DNA of 64,000 bases. Origin: Oceanihabitans sediminis. GTDB lineage: Bacteria > Bacteroidota > Bacteroidia > Flavobacteriales > Flavobacteriaceae. The stretch spans positions 434,001-498,000 of the forward strand of contig NZ_QPIG01000002.1 in NCBI RefSeq assembly GCF_003337215.1, in the 5' to 3' direction. The notes beneath the pieces are model-generated. The model was not told the origin of the DNA. It ran no database searches and saw only the letters and a list, made by a program, of their open reading frames with translations. Shown piece by piece: positions 46,617-55,719 of this stretch (the first letter of the stretch is position 1; each line of letters opens with the position of its first letter). The translations under genes and the position numbers were made by a program.

Positions 46617-47145
46617 AAATATGCAAATTGCTACCCTTGGCGGTGGTTGCTTTTGGTGTACCGAAGCTGTTTTTCAAGAAGTAAAAGGAGTAGAAAAGGT
46701 TGTTTCTGGATATGCTGGAGGAACAGTACCGGGCCACCCAACCTACAGAGAAATTTGTTCTGGATTAACTGGTCATGCTGAAGTTATTCAAATCACATTC
46801 GATGCAAACATTATTTCTTATGAGGATATTTTAGTTGTTTTTATGACTACTCACGATCCTACAACTCTAAACCAACAAGGAGCCGATAAAGGAACCCAAT
46901 ATAGGTCTGTAATTTTTTACCATAACGAAGAACAAAAAAACATTGCAGAGGTGGTAATAAAAGAAGTCGCTAAGTTCTACGAAAAACCAATCGTTACAGA
47001 GATAAGTCCCTTAGAAACTTTTTACGAAGCCGAAAAAGAACATCAAAATTATTACAGAAACAACCCAACACAAGGTTATTGTAGTTTTGTAATTAGTCCG
47101 AAGTTAACAAGACTCAGAAAGCTACATGCAGAAAAATTAAAATAG
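46606..47145 (+). CDS. msrA: peptide-methionine (S)-S-oxide reductase
   Basis: A 179-residue MsrA with the catalytic GGGCFWC (C15) near the N-terminus, then [11 protein letters not shown] and [12 protein letters not shown]. Acts on S-methionine sulfoxide, complementing the overlapping msrB. A C-terminal Cys in [10 protein letters not shown] can serve as resolving thiol. Confidence 0.95.
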   Translation: MTNKNMQIATLGGGCFWCTEAVFQEVKGVEKVVSGYAGGTVPGHPTYREICSGLTGHAEVIQITFDANIISYEDILVVFMTTHDPTTLNQQGADKGTQYRSVIFYHNEEQKNIAEVVIKEVAKFYEKPIVTEISPLETFYEAEKEHQNYYRNNPTQGYCSFVISPKLTRLRKLHAEKLK

Positions 47146-47249
47146 CCATTGAAACGCACCATTATTATAAATATTCTAAATATATATTAGGTTAAATGCT
47201 TCGGCATAATTCATGCTCTATTCTTATATATTTGAAAATTATAAACTTT

Positions 47250-48035
47250 ATGAAAAAAATAGTTTTAGTACTTTCTTTACTTGTCAGCATTGCTTCCATA
47301 GCACAAAACAATGCCTTTCAAGCTGGTGAAAAATTAGTTTTCACTGCGGCCTATAATATGTCTGGTGTTTTAACCGAACTCGCCGAAGTGCGTATGGAAA
47401 CAAGCGAAGTAAAAACTTCAAAAGCTACCTTAATGCGTTTAAAATGTACCGCTACAACTTATAGTAAGTGGGATAACTTTTTTAAGATTCGTGATATATA
47501 CGAGAGTTACGTAAACCCGAAAACGCTTACCCCTTACTTATATCAAAGAGATATTGATGAAGGCGGACATGATAAATTTGTAAAGTATACCTTCAACCAT
47601 AAAACAAATACGGTTAAAAGCCTTATTAGAAAGAAAAGTAAAAACTTCCCCTCTGGTTTTTGGGATAGGAACAATAACGTTTCCATAAATCCTGGAACAA
47701 AAGATTTGGTAACTACTTTATACTATATTCGAACTTTAGATATTCATAAAGCTGCTATTGGAAGTACCGATACTTTTACTGTTTTATTTGACAATAAAGA
47801 AACTAAAGTTTCCTTCAAACTTTTGGCAAAAGAAAGCATACAAACGAATATAGGTAAAAAAGAGTGCTATAAACTTGCTATTAATGTAATAGGTAGCGAT
47901 GTTTTAAAAGGTAATAACGATAATCTTATTTGGCTAACTGCCGACGAAAACAAAATACCAGTTTATGCTAAATTTAAAATTCCGGTAGGAAACGGAGAGC
48001 TTAGAATTAAATCGGTAACAGGACTAAAAAACTAA
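47250..48035 (+). CDS. DUF3108 periplasmic protein
   Basis: A 261-residue protein from the ATG at 47250, which gives a normal signal peptide (KKIVLVLSLLVSIASIAQ); an upstream ATG adds 18 residues without a role. The mature protein has the DUF3108 order: FQAGEKLVFTAAYNMSGVLT at the start, FKIRDIYESYVN, LVTTLYYIRTLD and the end WLTADENKIPVYAKFKIPVG. It is a beta-rich periplasmic or outer-membrane-associated protein of unknown role. A 114-residue membrane protein follows 9 bases later. Confidence 0.85.
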   Translation: MKKIVLVLSLLVSIASIAQNNAFQAGEKLVFTAAYNMSGVLTELAEVRMETSEVKTSKATLMRLKCTATTYSKWDNFFKIRDIYESYVNPKTLTPYLYQRDIDEGGHDKFVKYTFNHKTNTVKSLIRKKSKNFPSGFWDRNNNVSINPGTKDLVTTLYYIRTLDIHKAAIGSTDTFTVLFDNKETKVSFKLLAKESIQTNIGKKECYKLAINVIGSDVLKGNNDNLIWLTADENKIPVYAKFKIPVGNGELRIKSVTGLKN

Positions 48036-48044
48036 ACATATATT

Positions 48045-48389
48045 ATGAGAAAAATTTCTATCATTTTAGGCTTAATCACAGCAATAGCCGCAATTATCTT
48101 ATCTACGCTACCGCTTTCAAATATGGCATTTATTCCTGCAATTGCTTCTTTAGTTTTTGGTTTATTGGCTTTCTTTTTATCTAAGCAACAAAACGAATCT
48201 AATAAAATAGTACAGCTTATATTCTTACTAACTATAATTGCTTTAGGACTTTCTACATACAAAGCTATTTTTGATAAAACAGAAGTTGGCGATACACAAG
48301 AGCTAGAGGAACGAGTAAATAAAGCAGAAGAAAATGCTATGGAAGAATTAGAAGGTCTTGATCTAGAAGATATAGATCTTTCAGAATAG
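48045..48389 (+). CDS. small membrane protein with acidic tail
   Basis: A 114-residue protein with three hydrophobic segments (about 5-22, 28-46, 55-73) and a very acidic, helical C-terminus (ELEERVNKAEENAMEELEGL). No family recognised. It directly follows the DUF3108 gene and precedes a strong terminator, so it ends that two-gene transcript. Confidence 0.7.
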   Translation: MRKISIILGLITAIAAIILSTLPLSNMAFIPAIASLVFGLLAFFLSKQQNESNKIVQLIFLLTIIALGLSTYKAIFDKTEVGDTQELEERVNKAEENAMEELEGLDLEDIDLSE

Positions 48390-48440
48390 TCTCTTTTAAA
48401 AAAAACCAAGCTTTAAAACACAATTGTTAAAGCTTTAATA

Positions 48441-48479
48441 AAACAAAGGTGTTATGTTAGATAATACCTTTGTTTTTTT
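48441..48479 (+). terminator. rho-independent terminator
   Basis: AAACAAAGGT (48441-48450) pairs with ACCTTTGTTT (48466-48475) and runs into a T-tract. A second inverted repeat, AAGCTTTAA / TTAAAGCTT, lies just before it at 48408-48436. Confidence 0.85.
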
Positions 48480-48543
48480 GTATTATAGTAGCTTCATATT
48501 TCTTATAAAATAAAATTACATCAATACTTAAAAATTTATTCTT

Positions 48544-50106
48544 ATGAAAAAATTCCTATTCCTTATAGGTATATCAACAGCTTTAGTCGCTTGTGGTTCT
48601 TCTCAAAAAAAGAATACAACAAGTAACAATACTATTATTTCAGAAAAATCAGATGCTACCACCTATGCAAATAGCATTACGGAAGCAGAATTAAAAGAAA
48701 TGCTCTATACCTATGCTTCCGATGAATTTGAAGGAAGAGAAACAGGACAACCAGGCCAAAAGAAAGCTGTAGAATATTTAAAAAACCATTATATCGATTT
48801 AGGTGTAGCATCGGCTTTAGCAAATGACAAATACTTTCAAACGGTTCCTTTACAAACATTAAAAACACCAAGCGTAAGTTTAACAGTAAACGGAAAAAAC
48901 TACGAAGGATTAGAAGATTTCGTTTCTGTAAACCTAAGTCCTGACGGAAAAATAAACACAGAAGATATTGTTTATGTAGCTTACGGAATTGACGATGAAA
49001 AATATTCTAACTACGAAGGATTAGATGTAAAAGGCAAAGTAGTTTTAATTAAAGCTGGCGAACCAAAAAATACCGATGGTGAATACATCATTTCAGGTTC
49101 TTCAACAACTTCTAAATGGTCTAACTTCAGACAAGAATTTGCAGCAAAACGAGATGCAGCAAAAAACAACGGAGCAAAAGCTGTTTTATTCTACAACCCA
49201 GAAAACTTCCATTTTGCTGTAAGACGCTATGGTAGCCCAAGCGGAAGAATGGATTTAATAGAAACCAAAGGAGACTTTTACTATTTCATGATTACCAATG
49301 AGCTAGCCAAAGCAATACATAGCGATATTGAAAAATCTGATGAAACAAAAACACTAGCAGCTTCTATAGCTATAGATTATAAAAATGACGGAGAAATTTT
49401 TGATTCTGAAAACGTTGTAGCTTTTATTGAAGGAAGCGAAAAACCAGAAGAATACATTGTAATATCTGCTCACTTAGACCACGAAGGTATAAAAGATGGC
49501 GAAGTTTATAACGGAGCAGACGATGATGGTTCTGGAACAGTTGCTATTTTAGAAATTGCAGAAGCATTTAAAAAGGCCGTAAAAGATGGCAAAGGACCAA
49601 AGCGTTCGGTAGTATTTTTACATGTAACTGCAGAAGAAAAAGGCTTACTAGGCTCTAGATACTACACAGATGTAGACCCAATTTTCCCTTTAGAAAAAAC
49701 GGTTGCAAACCTTAATATAGATATGATTGGTCGTACAGACCCTAAGAGAAAGAAAACCAACAGAAACTACCTATACTTAATAGGAAGTGATAAATTAAGC
49801 ACAGAACTTCATGAGATTTCTGAAGCCGTAAACAGCAAGTATTGTAATATAGATTTAGACTATACTTTTAATGCCGATAATGACCCAAATCGTTTTTACT
49901 ACAGAAGCGATCATTACAACTTTGCTAAAAACAATATTCCAGTAATTTTCTATTTTAACGGTACTCATGAGGACTATCACAAACCAGGAGATACTCCAGA
50001 TAAAATTCAGTATGATTTATTAGAAAACAGAACTCGTTTAATTTTTCATACCGCTTGGGAACTAGCTAATCGTGATAAAAAAATTATAGTAGACAAAGCT
50101 AAATAA
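48544..50106 (+). CDS. M28 family zinc aminopeptidase, lipoprotein
   Basis: A 520-residue lipoprotein (lipobox ALVACGSS, C17). After a PA-like insert it has the M28 zinc site: ISAHLDHEG (His, Asp region), GADDDGSGTVAI (bridging Asp), TAEEKGLLGS (Glu-Glu), NLNIDMIGR (Asp) and the final His in FNGTHEDYHKPGDTPD. It trims peptides in the periplasm or at the cell surface. Conserved residues are all present, so it should be active. Stands alone. Confidence 0.92.
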   Translation: MKKFLFLIGISTALVACGSSQKKNTTSNNTIISEKSDATTYANSITEAELKEMLYTYASDEFEGRETGQPGQKKAVEYLKNHYIDLGVASALANDKYFQTVPLQTLKTPSVSLTVNGKNYEGLEDFVSVNLSPDGKINTEDIVYVAYGIDDEKYSNYEGLDVKGKVVLIKAGEPKNTDGEYIISGSSTTSKWSNFRQEFAAKRDAAKNNGAKAVLFYNPENFHFAVRRYGSPSGRMDLIETKGDFYYFMITNELAKAIHSDIEKSDETKTLAASIAIDYKNDGEIFDSENVVAFIEGSEKPEEYIVISAHLDHEGIKDGEVYNGADDDGSGTVAILEIAEAFKKAVKDGKGPKRSVVFLHVTAEEKGLLGSRYYTDVDPIFPLEKTVANLNIDMIGRTDPKRKKTNRNYLYLIGSDKLSTELHEISEAVNSKYCNIDLDYTFNADNDPNRFYYRSDHYNFAKNNIPVIFYFNGTHEDYHKPGDTPDKIQYDLLENRTRLIFHTAWELANRDKKIIVDKAK

Positions 50107-50128
50107 CACATAAGAGTAATGTATATGA

Positions 50129-50204
50129 GGGCGTTACCTAAAGGTCGCGCTCTCACTACTCGCTCTCTGCGAGGAGCTCAAACAAACCGTTCCATCGCTA
50201 ACGC
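50129..50204 (+). repeat. common flavobacterial intergenic element
   Basis: The run starting GGGCGTTACC, with GGTCGCGCTCTC in the middle and ending CCATCGCTAACGC, has the wording of an intergenic element I recall from many Flavobacteriaceae genomes, locally much richer in G+C than its surroundings. No role is known to me; a degenerate insertion or structured RNA is possible. Confidence 0.45.
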
Positions 50205-50208
50205 AAAA

Positions 50209-50242
50209 AATGCTTCCAATCGAAATTTGGAAGCATTTTTTT
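50209..50242 (+). terminator. rho-independent terminator
   Basis: AATGCTTCCAA (50209-50219) pairs with TTGGAAGCATT (50227-50237), followed by seven T bases. Ends the peptidase transcript. Confidence 0.85.
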
Positions 50243-50301
50243 ATTTCTAATTCCAACAGAAAAATAAATGCAAAAAAATCTAAAAAATTTTCAAAAAAGT
50301 C

Positions 50302-50332
50302 TTTGTAATAATCCTTAAATAATATACATTTG
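50302..50332 (+). promoter_or_regulatory. tRNA-His promoter
   Basis: TTTG (50302-50305), 19-base spacer, TACATTTG (50325-50332): an exact match to the Bacteroidota sigma-70 consensus. TTGCACTCG occurs twice (50330 and 50349) just downstream, without known meaning. Confidence 0.85.
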
Positions 50333-50418
50333 CACTCGCAATAACTATTGCACTCGAATGCAGATTTATCTAACGGATAAACTAAACATTTGAGAAACTT
50401 TTTCGAAAGTTTGACATG

Positions 50419-50492
50419 GTGGTTGTAGCTCAGCTGGTTAGAGCATCGGTTTGTGGTACCGAGGGTCGCGGGTTCGAATCCCGTCTTCCACC
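50419..50492 (+). tRNA. tRNA-His (GTG)
   Basis: The cloverleaf reads D stem GCTC-GAGC, anticodon stem TCGGT-ACCGA with loop TTGTGGT (anticodon GTG at 50453-50455), and T arm CGGGTTCGAATCCCG. G at 50418 can serve as the extra G-1 of tRNA-His opposite C73. In the acceptor stem positions 5-68 and 6-67 both read T opposite T, while the rest pair. A terminator follows at once and an ideal promoter precedes it, so this is a monocistronic tRNA unit. Confidence 0.95.
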
Positions 50493-50500
50493 CAAAAGCA

Positions 50501-50531
50501 AAAGCTTCTCTATTTTAGAGAAGCTTTTTTT
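50501..50531 (+). terminator. tRNA-His terminator
   Basis: AAAGCTTCTCTA pairs perfectly with TAGAGAAGCTTT across a TTT loop and is followed by a T-run. Confidence 0.9.
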
Positions 50532-50625
50532 GTTTCTAATGTTTTGTGATTGAATTGTATAACTATTACACCTGGAGCAAACCAACTATATTAACTTGAA
50601 AAACAAACTTCATATATTTTTCTAC

Positions 50626-52224
50626 TTATTCATTATCTGAAACCTTGACAATCTTTTTATCTATTTGGTTTCCGTGTTTATCGTAGGTGTATAAATATAT
50701 TTCTTCGTTTTTGATAATTGGCAACTGGTACTGCATCCCACTTTTTAAAATAGAAGTATAATACGGGACCTTATTATGGTAATCGAATTTATGTTTGATT
50801 TCGCTTCCATAAAACAAAACTACCTGAACGTCAGATGGTGAATTATTTGTATATAAAAATGAAGAAGCACTTTCCATATCAGCAATACTTTTATTGTTAA
50901 GCATAAAATAATCTACGGAATTGAACTTATCATTTTCCAATATTTCACTGCTTATCAATCCGTAAGTAGCCTTAATTTCTGAACGATAAGAGTTTAAATG
51001 TGTCTGACTCATGGTAAGAGGATCCATCTTATATTTATTTTTAAAAATAGAGGCCATCCATTCCTTACCACTGAAACTTGGTTTTTCGAGAATATGATCA
51101 ATTCCTGCTAGTACCAATACTTTACTTTCAGGGTTTATCTTGAAGGTTTTATTATATAAATTTTCTGCTTGCCCCTGTTCTCTGTTTTTATTTGCATCGT
51201 TGTTTTCATAAGCAACAAATTCATATCCTAGATGCTTTGCTTTTCTAATTAGATTGCTAAAATGCTGCTCTGAAGTATAAAAACCCGTCTTTAAAGCTGG
51301 ATAAGAACCCTCTAAGTTTAGCAAACTATCTTGTTTAACATCTAATGCTTCTATTGCTATATGTGTATAGCCAATTTCTTTTAATTCCTCTAACAAATCT
51401 AAGACTAGTAACCTATGATTGGGATAGAAATGATTTTCGTTAATCATTACAATTTTATGCTTTTCAGCTTCTTTTAAAATTGTATTTATTGCTTCTGAAT
51501 CTCTTAAAAAATTCTCTTTTATCGTTTTTGAAATTATATTGTTAGGCTTAAACCTAGACTCGAGCAGTTTTAAAGATTCTTTATAAAATGTATTATCCCC
51601 AAGAAAAGAAGAAAAAGTTAACTGCATTTGAAGCTTTACCCATTCTTCTTGTTTATCATAGGCAGGAAATTCATTGATTTCTTTTAGTGCAGCCAAAAAC
51701 TTATTTGAGTTTTGATGTTTTTTTACAACATCCATAACCGTACTAATATCTTTTCTATAAGTAGCTCCTACCTCCAAACTAGAAAACATATTATGCAAAT
51801 CTGGCTCTAAAGATTTTCTAGAATTTTCAGCTAAAGGCTTACCAATAAATTGAATATTTAAGCTTCCAACTACGGTATCTAAAACGATAAGTTTTTTTGG
51901 ATACTCTTTTTTCGCACCTTTAGATACGGTTACAAAATATTCATAAGGAGGATCATTGGTTCTTCCATAAACTAAAACTTTATCTTTTAGCTTAAAACCT
52001 GCATTTTGAATAGCATTTTTTAGTTCTTCACTTTCTGTTATATAGTTTATATCTGCTGGTGATTTAAAATATAATTGTAATGAATCATTTATAATATGAA
52101 CACTGTAATTTCGTATGTAATTATTGTGTTCGAAGTGCTTACTTATCTTTGGGGAGTATGCAGAAGAAACCAATATCAGGAATAAAAATATTAGTCTGCT
52201 TGTTTTAATGAACCCCAACACCAC
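50626..52224 (-). CDS. exported protein with a ChaN/erythromycin-esterase-like region
   Basis: A 532-residue protein with an N-terminal signal or anchor helix (GFIKTSRLIFLFLILVSSAY). The middle (about 255-390) reads KIVMINENHFYPNHRLLVLD, THIAIEALD and KVLVLAGIDHILE, the pattern of EreA/ChaN-fold proteins with an Asn-Glu-x-His core. No precise family is recognised. It precedes bshB1 by 8 bases in gene order on the minus strand, being the downstream gene, and may be co-transcribed with it. Role unknown; a periplasmic hydrolase is the best guess. Confidence 0.6.
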   Translation of the reverse strand: MVLGFIKTSRLIFLFLILVSSAYSPKISKHFEHNNYIRNYSVHIINDSLQLYFKSPADINYITESEELKNAIQNAGFKLKDKVLVYGRTNDPPYEYFVTVSKGAKKEYPKKLIVLDTVVGSLNIQFIGKPLAENSRKSLEPDLHNMFSSLEVGATYRKDISTVMDVVKKHQNSNKFLAALKEINEFPAYDKQEEWVKLQMQLTFSSFLGDNTFYKESLKLLESRFKPNNIISKTIKENFLRDSEAINTILKEAEKHKIVMINENHFYPNHRLLVLDLLEELKEIGYTHIAIEALDVKQDSLLNLEGSYPALKTGFYTSEQHFSNLIRKAKHLGYEFVAYENNDANKNREQGQAENLYNKTFKINPESKVLVLAGIDHILEKPSFSGKEWMASIFKNKYKMDPLTMSQTHLNSYRSEIKATYGLISSEILENDKFNSVDYFMLNNKSIADMESASSFLYTNNSPSDVQVVLFYGSEIKHKFDYHNKVPYYTSILKSGMQYQLPIIKNEEIYLYTYDKHGNQIDKKIVKVSDNE

Positions 52225-52231
52225 ACTTTAA

Positions 52232-52948
52232 TTATTTCAAATCAAATAAACTATCAACAGTAACATAGCGACTTGTAGTAAAGCCTTCTGCATACTCAAC
52301 TCCTACTAGCCTACCTAAGTCTCTTGCTCTATACTCTATACTATCGGTAAAGTTTTTACTTGAAATAGGCGTTTCTGGCTCCTTACTTGAAGGATCAAAG
52401 AATTGGGTTTTATAAGCAAATACAGATTTCATTTTAGCTTCTATATCTTCTGAAATGTCCACAATAAAATCAGGCTCTATGTTTTTCCATTGTATGTAGT
52501 GGTAAACTTGTTTTGGTCTCCAAGCATTTTGCTGCTTCCCTTCTATTTCCGTTTCAATTTTTATTAAACCACTTAAAAAACAAGCATCGGCAACCAACTT
52601 ACTTCCCTTTGCATGATCAATATGCCTGTCTTCAATAGCATTACAAAGCACTATTTCTGGTTGATACTTACGTATCATTTTAATTACCTCTAACTGGTGC
52701 TTTTTATCGTTAACAAAAAAACCATCTGCAAAACCAAGGTTTTCTCGTACAGTAACTCCCAATGCTTTTGCTGCATTTGCAGCCTCTTCATCTCTAGTTT
52801 CTGCCGTTCCTCGGGTTCCAAGTTCTCCACGTGTTAAATCAATTATTCCAACTGTTTTACCTTTTTTTATTTCTCTTGCAATGGTTCCACCACAACCTAA
52901 TTCTACATCATCTGGGTGTGCTCCAAAAGCTAATATATCTAATTTCAT
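52232..52948 (-). CDS. bshB1: bacillithiol biosynthesis deacetylase
   Basis: A 238-residue LmbE-type deacetylase: AFGAHPDDVELGCGG supplies His-Pro-Asp-Asp, DEEAANAAKALGV and HIDHAKGSK the remaining zinc ligands, and the C-terminal IEYRARDLGRLVGVEYAEGF is typical of BshB1. It removes the acetyl group from GlcNAc-malate in bacillithiol synthesis, the main low-molecular-weight thiol route of many Bacteroidota. No bshA or bshC is in this window. Confidence 0.95.
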   Translation of the reverse strand: MKLDILAFGAHPDDVELGCGGTIAREIKKGKTVGIIDLTRGELGTRGTAETRDEEAANAAKALGVTVRENLGFADGFFVNDKKHQLEVIKMIRKYQPEIVLCNAIEDRHIDHAKGSKLVADACFLSGLIKIETEIEGKQQNAWRPKQVYHYIQWKNIEPDFIVDISEDIEAKMKSVFAYKTQFFDPSSKEPETPISSKNFTDSIEYRARDLGRLVGVEYAEGFTTSRYVTVDSLFDLK

Positions 52949-53049
52949 AAAGTTTGTGTTTTATGTATTTATACCCCAAAAACTACAGGGATGATCTAAT
53001 TTTTAATAGATTACGAATTTACAATTATTTTTTAGCTTGTTAGCTAAAC

Positions 53050-53940
53050 CTAGCTTAGCCAATCTTGCTGTTCTTTTTTACTTAAAAAGGTCCAAGCTAC
53101 TACTCTACTTATTTTATTTCCCAACTTCATTTGTATCACTTTAACTTGGGTAGCTCCGAGTTTTTTTAAGGATTTCTGCATAGACTTTACTAGGTCTTTA
53201 TTAGAAACCAAACTCGTGTACCAAAAACAATTGGTTTTAAACAAAGAGCTCTCATACAAGTAACTGTGCAAAAATGCCTTTTCTCCGCCTGAAAACCAAA
53301 GCTCACTCGCTGTACCACTAAAATTTCTAGTAACAGAACTCACATCCTTACCTAAGCCTTTTAATTTTCGTTTTGTAGCTTCTAAAGCTTCTGCTTCATT
53401 TTTATAAAATGGCGGATTACACATACTTAAAGTAAAAGCATCAGATTGTTTTAAAACACCTTGTAGAATCTGCGATTTATCATTTTGTAATCGAAGTTCT
53501 ATATTTTCTGATAAAGCATTTTTATCTATTATTTTCTGTGCATTTTTCAAAGAATCCTTATCAACATCTGAAGTAACAAAATTCCAATTATAAACTGCAT
53601 TTCCTAGTAAAGGATAAATACAAGTTGCCCCTGTACCAATATCTAAAACCTGAATTTCTTTTTGAAAAGAATAGCCTTGTAACAAATCGGCTAAATGATG
53701 AATATAATCTACTCTTCCCGGAATTGGCGGACATAAATGTGCATCATCAAACTCCCAATAAGATATGTTATAATACGTATTTAACAACGCTTTATTGAGT
53801 GTTTTTACAGCATCCGGATTAGCAAAATCAATGGTTTGGGTATTATAGCTATTGGTGAAAACAAAAGGTTTTAAATCTGGATACTCCTTTATTAGAGTTT
53901 CAAATTCGTAACCTTTTAAATGCTTATTATTTTTATGCAA
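53050..53940 (-). CDS. rlmF: 23S rRNA (adenine-1618-N6)-methyltransferase
   Basis: A 296-residue SAM-dependent methyltransferase: LDIGTGATCIYPLLG binds SAM and the catalytic NPPF lies in SMCNPPFYKNEAEA. The start NKHLKGYEFETLIKEYPDL and the phrase WEFDDAHLCPPIPGRVDYIH are specific to RlmF. It modifies A1618 of 23S rRNA. Confidence 0.95.
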   Translation of the reverse strand: MHKNNKHLKGYEFETLIKEYPDLKPFVFTNSYNTQTIDFANPDAVKTLNKALLNTYYNISYWEFDDAHLCPPIPGRVDYIHHLADLLQGYSFQKEIQVLDIGTGATCIYPLLGNAVYNWNFVTSDVDKDSLKNAQKIIDKNALSENIELRLQNDKSQILQGVLKQSDAFTLSMCNPPFYKNEAEALEATKRKLKGLGKDVSSVTRNFSGTASELWFSGGEKAFLHSYLYESSLFKTNCFWYTSLVSNKDLVKSMQKSLKKLGATQVKVIQMKLGNKISRVVAWTFLSKKEQQDWLS

Positions 53941-53975
53941 AATATCGATAATTATGTTTTGAAAAGAAAAATAAA

Positions 53976-54131
53976 TTATTGAGCACCTTCTTCTTTTGCT
54001 CGTTTTACTATTTCTTTTAATCTTTCTTTTCGCAAAGCTTTTTCAGCTTTCTGTTTATTCACCTTTCTAGCCATTAGCTTTGAGTGCTTGGTTTTGTTTT
54101 TAGTGTTTTTCTGTGCTCCTTTTTTCGACAT
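53976..54131 (-). CDS. small lysine-rich protein
   Basis: From the ATG at 54131 the frame encodes 51 residues, over a third Lys/Arg (KGAQKNTKNKTKHSKLMARK), highly basic and helical. An upstream ATG would add 16 hydrophobic residues unlike the rest. Small basic proteins of this type are conserved in flavobacteria and may bind nucleic acid or the ribosome. No family is assigned. Confidence 0.6.
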   Translation of the reverse strand: MSKKGAQKNTKNKTKHSKLMARKVNKQKAEKALRKERLKEIVKRAKEEGAQ

Positions 54132-54227
54132 AAGTAAATGTAAAATATTTTTTAGTTTTACTATATAAAACACGGACACTTTTTAAATAAAGTGTGTAAT
54201 TTGCTACAATTAGAAAAGATAAACAAT

Positions 54228-54809
54228 TTGAGTAACACCATAAAACATCATCATTTTATACTTCATAAACCTTATGGTTATTTGAGTCAGCTAATAAACA
54301 ACCAAAACAAAAGAAGAAACAAACGTTTATTAGGGGAATTGTTCGACTTTCCAGAAGGGACCATGGCTATAGGTAGGCTGGATGAAAACTCGGAAGGATT
54401 ACTTCTCTTAACTACAAACGGAAAAGTTAGCGAAGAAATACGAAGTGCCAAGTATGAAAAAGAATATTACGCACAAGTAGATGGTATTATTAACCCGGAA
54501 GCAATAAAACAATTACAGGAAGGAGTTGAAATAGGAATTAACGGAAAGAAGTATAAAACAAAACCATGTAAAGCTAAAAGTATTACAAATCTTGATCATA
54601 TACCTTTAGCAGATAGAAAGGTAAGAGACGAACGTCACGGACCTACCTCATGGCTTAGCATCACACTAACCGAAGGAAAGTTTAGACAAGTAAGAAAAAT
54701 GACAGCTGCAGTTGGCTTTCCAACCTTAAGGCTTGTTAGGGTTAGGATAGCAAATATAAAGTTAAACTGCAGTGTTGGAGAGGTATACGAAGTGAATAAT
54801 CTTCATTAG
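54228..54809 (+). CDS. rRNA pseudouridine synthase, RluE/RsuA family, TTG start
   Basis: A 193-residue enzyme of the RsuA/RluB/E class without the S4 domain, which is the RluE form. HHFILHKPYGYLSQ opens it and GRLDENSEGLLLLTTNG contains the catalytic Asp; KFRQVRKMTAAVGFPTLRL ends the family core. The frame is open from a GTG at 54192 but a TAATTTG promoter-like sequence lies there, and the TTG at 54228 puts the start where RluE homologues begin. Probably modifies 23S rRNA U2457. Confidence 0.85.
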   Translation: MSNTIKHHHFILHKPYGYLSQLINNQNKRRNKRLLGELFDFPEGTMAIGRLDENSEGLLLLTTNGKVSEEIRSAKYEKEYYAQVDGIINPEAIKQLQEGVEIGINGKKYKTKPCKAKSITNLDHIPLADRKVRDERHGPTSWLSITLTEGKFRQVRKMTAAVGFPTLRLVRVRIANIKLNCSVGEVYEVNNLH

Positions 54810-54876
54810 CAAAATCACAACTAATTGATTTTTAATTCGATAGGTTTTGATTGAAAATTTTTGTATCTTTCGAATT

Positions 54877-55257
54877 ATGATAACAACAGATAAAAAAGAA
54901 AACTTAGAGTTTTTAAAAGAAAGCATTTCCTATTTAGAAAACAAAGGCTACAGCAACATTAAAGCAGATGTTGAAGGCTACGAAAAACCAAAGTCTTACA
55001 TTAAAAAAGGAAAAGACAGTGAATCTTCAATCACACCAAACATTGTCGCTGAAAAAGCTGGAAGAAAACACTATTTTGAAATAGGTTTAAAAAGTGAAGA
55101 GCCTACGCTGTTAAAGTCTAAATGGCGTTTTTTAGATGTACTTACAAGAATGCGTGACGACAGATTTAAAATTATTACTCGTCGTGGTCATTACAAGTTT
55201 ACACAGGATATGCTAGATGATTTAAATTTGGACAAAGAGCCAATTAAACTCACTTAG
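54877..55257 (+). CDS. hypothetical protein, possibly PD-(D/E)XK-like
   Basis: A 126-residue protein from the ATG at 54877; TATCTTTC at 54864-54871, a near match to the -7 consensus, shows that an earlier in-frame start is unlikely. NIVAEKAGRKHYFEIGLKSE followed by WRFLDVLTRM and KIITRRGHYKFT recalls the E-x-K strand of restriction-like folds, although a preceding acidic residue is replaced by Asn. Its TAG overlaps the stop of the convergent mscL gene by four bases (TTAG). No function is assigned. Confidence 0.65.
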   Translation: MITTDKKENLEFLKESISYLENKGYSNIKADVEGYEKPKSYIKKGKDSESSITPNIVAEKAGRKHYFEIGLKSEEPTLLKSKWRFLDVLTRMRDDRFKIITRRGHYKFTQDMLDDLNLDKEPIKLT

Positions 55258-55700
55258 TTTTTAGAATTTTTCATTAATTTATTTTGCTCCTCCATTAATT
55301 CGGTAAGCTTTGCTAAAAGCTCGATATCTTTTGGAGTAGCAACTGTTTTGTCTTTTTCGTCGTGAGCCTTTTTACGTAATCGGTTCATTGCTTTTACTAC
55401 CAAAAACACCGTTACACCAACAATAAGAAAGTCTATAAAAGCTTCAATAAGCGCTCCGTATTCTAGAGCTAAAGATTGTTTAATTACTTCACCATCCTCA
55501 TTTAAAATAGCTTCTCGTATTATATACTTTTGATCCTTAAAGTCAATAGTATCTGTAAGTAAGGATAATGGTGGCATCATAACCTTTTTAACCAATACAT
55601 CTATCACTCTATTGAAAGATGCACCAATTATGATACCAATAGCCATGTCCATCATATTACCTTTTACGGCAAACTCCTTGAACTCCTTAATAAACTTCAT
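55254..55700 (-). CDS. mscL: large-conductance mechanosensitive channel
   Basis: A 148-residue MscL: FKEFAVKGNMMDMAIGIIIG begins the family, TM1 follows with GASFNRVIDVLVKKVMMPPL, and TM2 is IEAFIDFLIVGVTVFLVVKA. It opens at high membrane tension during hypo-osmotic shock. The C-terminal helix is slightly short. Convergent with the preceding gene. Confidence 0.95.
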   Translation of the reverse strand: MKFIKEFKEFAVKGNMMDMAIGIIIGASFNRVIDVLVKKVMMPPLSLLTDTIDFKDQKYIIREAILNEDGEVIKQSLALEYGALIEAFIDFLIVGVTVFLVVKAMNRLRKKAHDEKDKTVATPKDIELLAKLTELMEEQNKLMKNSKN

Positions 55701-55719
55701 TGGTAAAAGTAGTTAGGTT

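Noticed and set aside
46489-46737. 82-codon minus-strand frame
   Set aside because: Antisense to msrB and msrA, both with complete catalytic motifs.
48032-48409. 125-codon minus-strand frame
   Set aside because: Antisense shadow of the 114-residue membrane protein that follows the DUF3108 gene.
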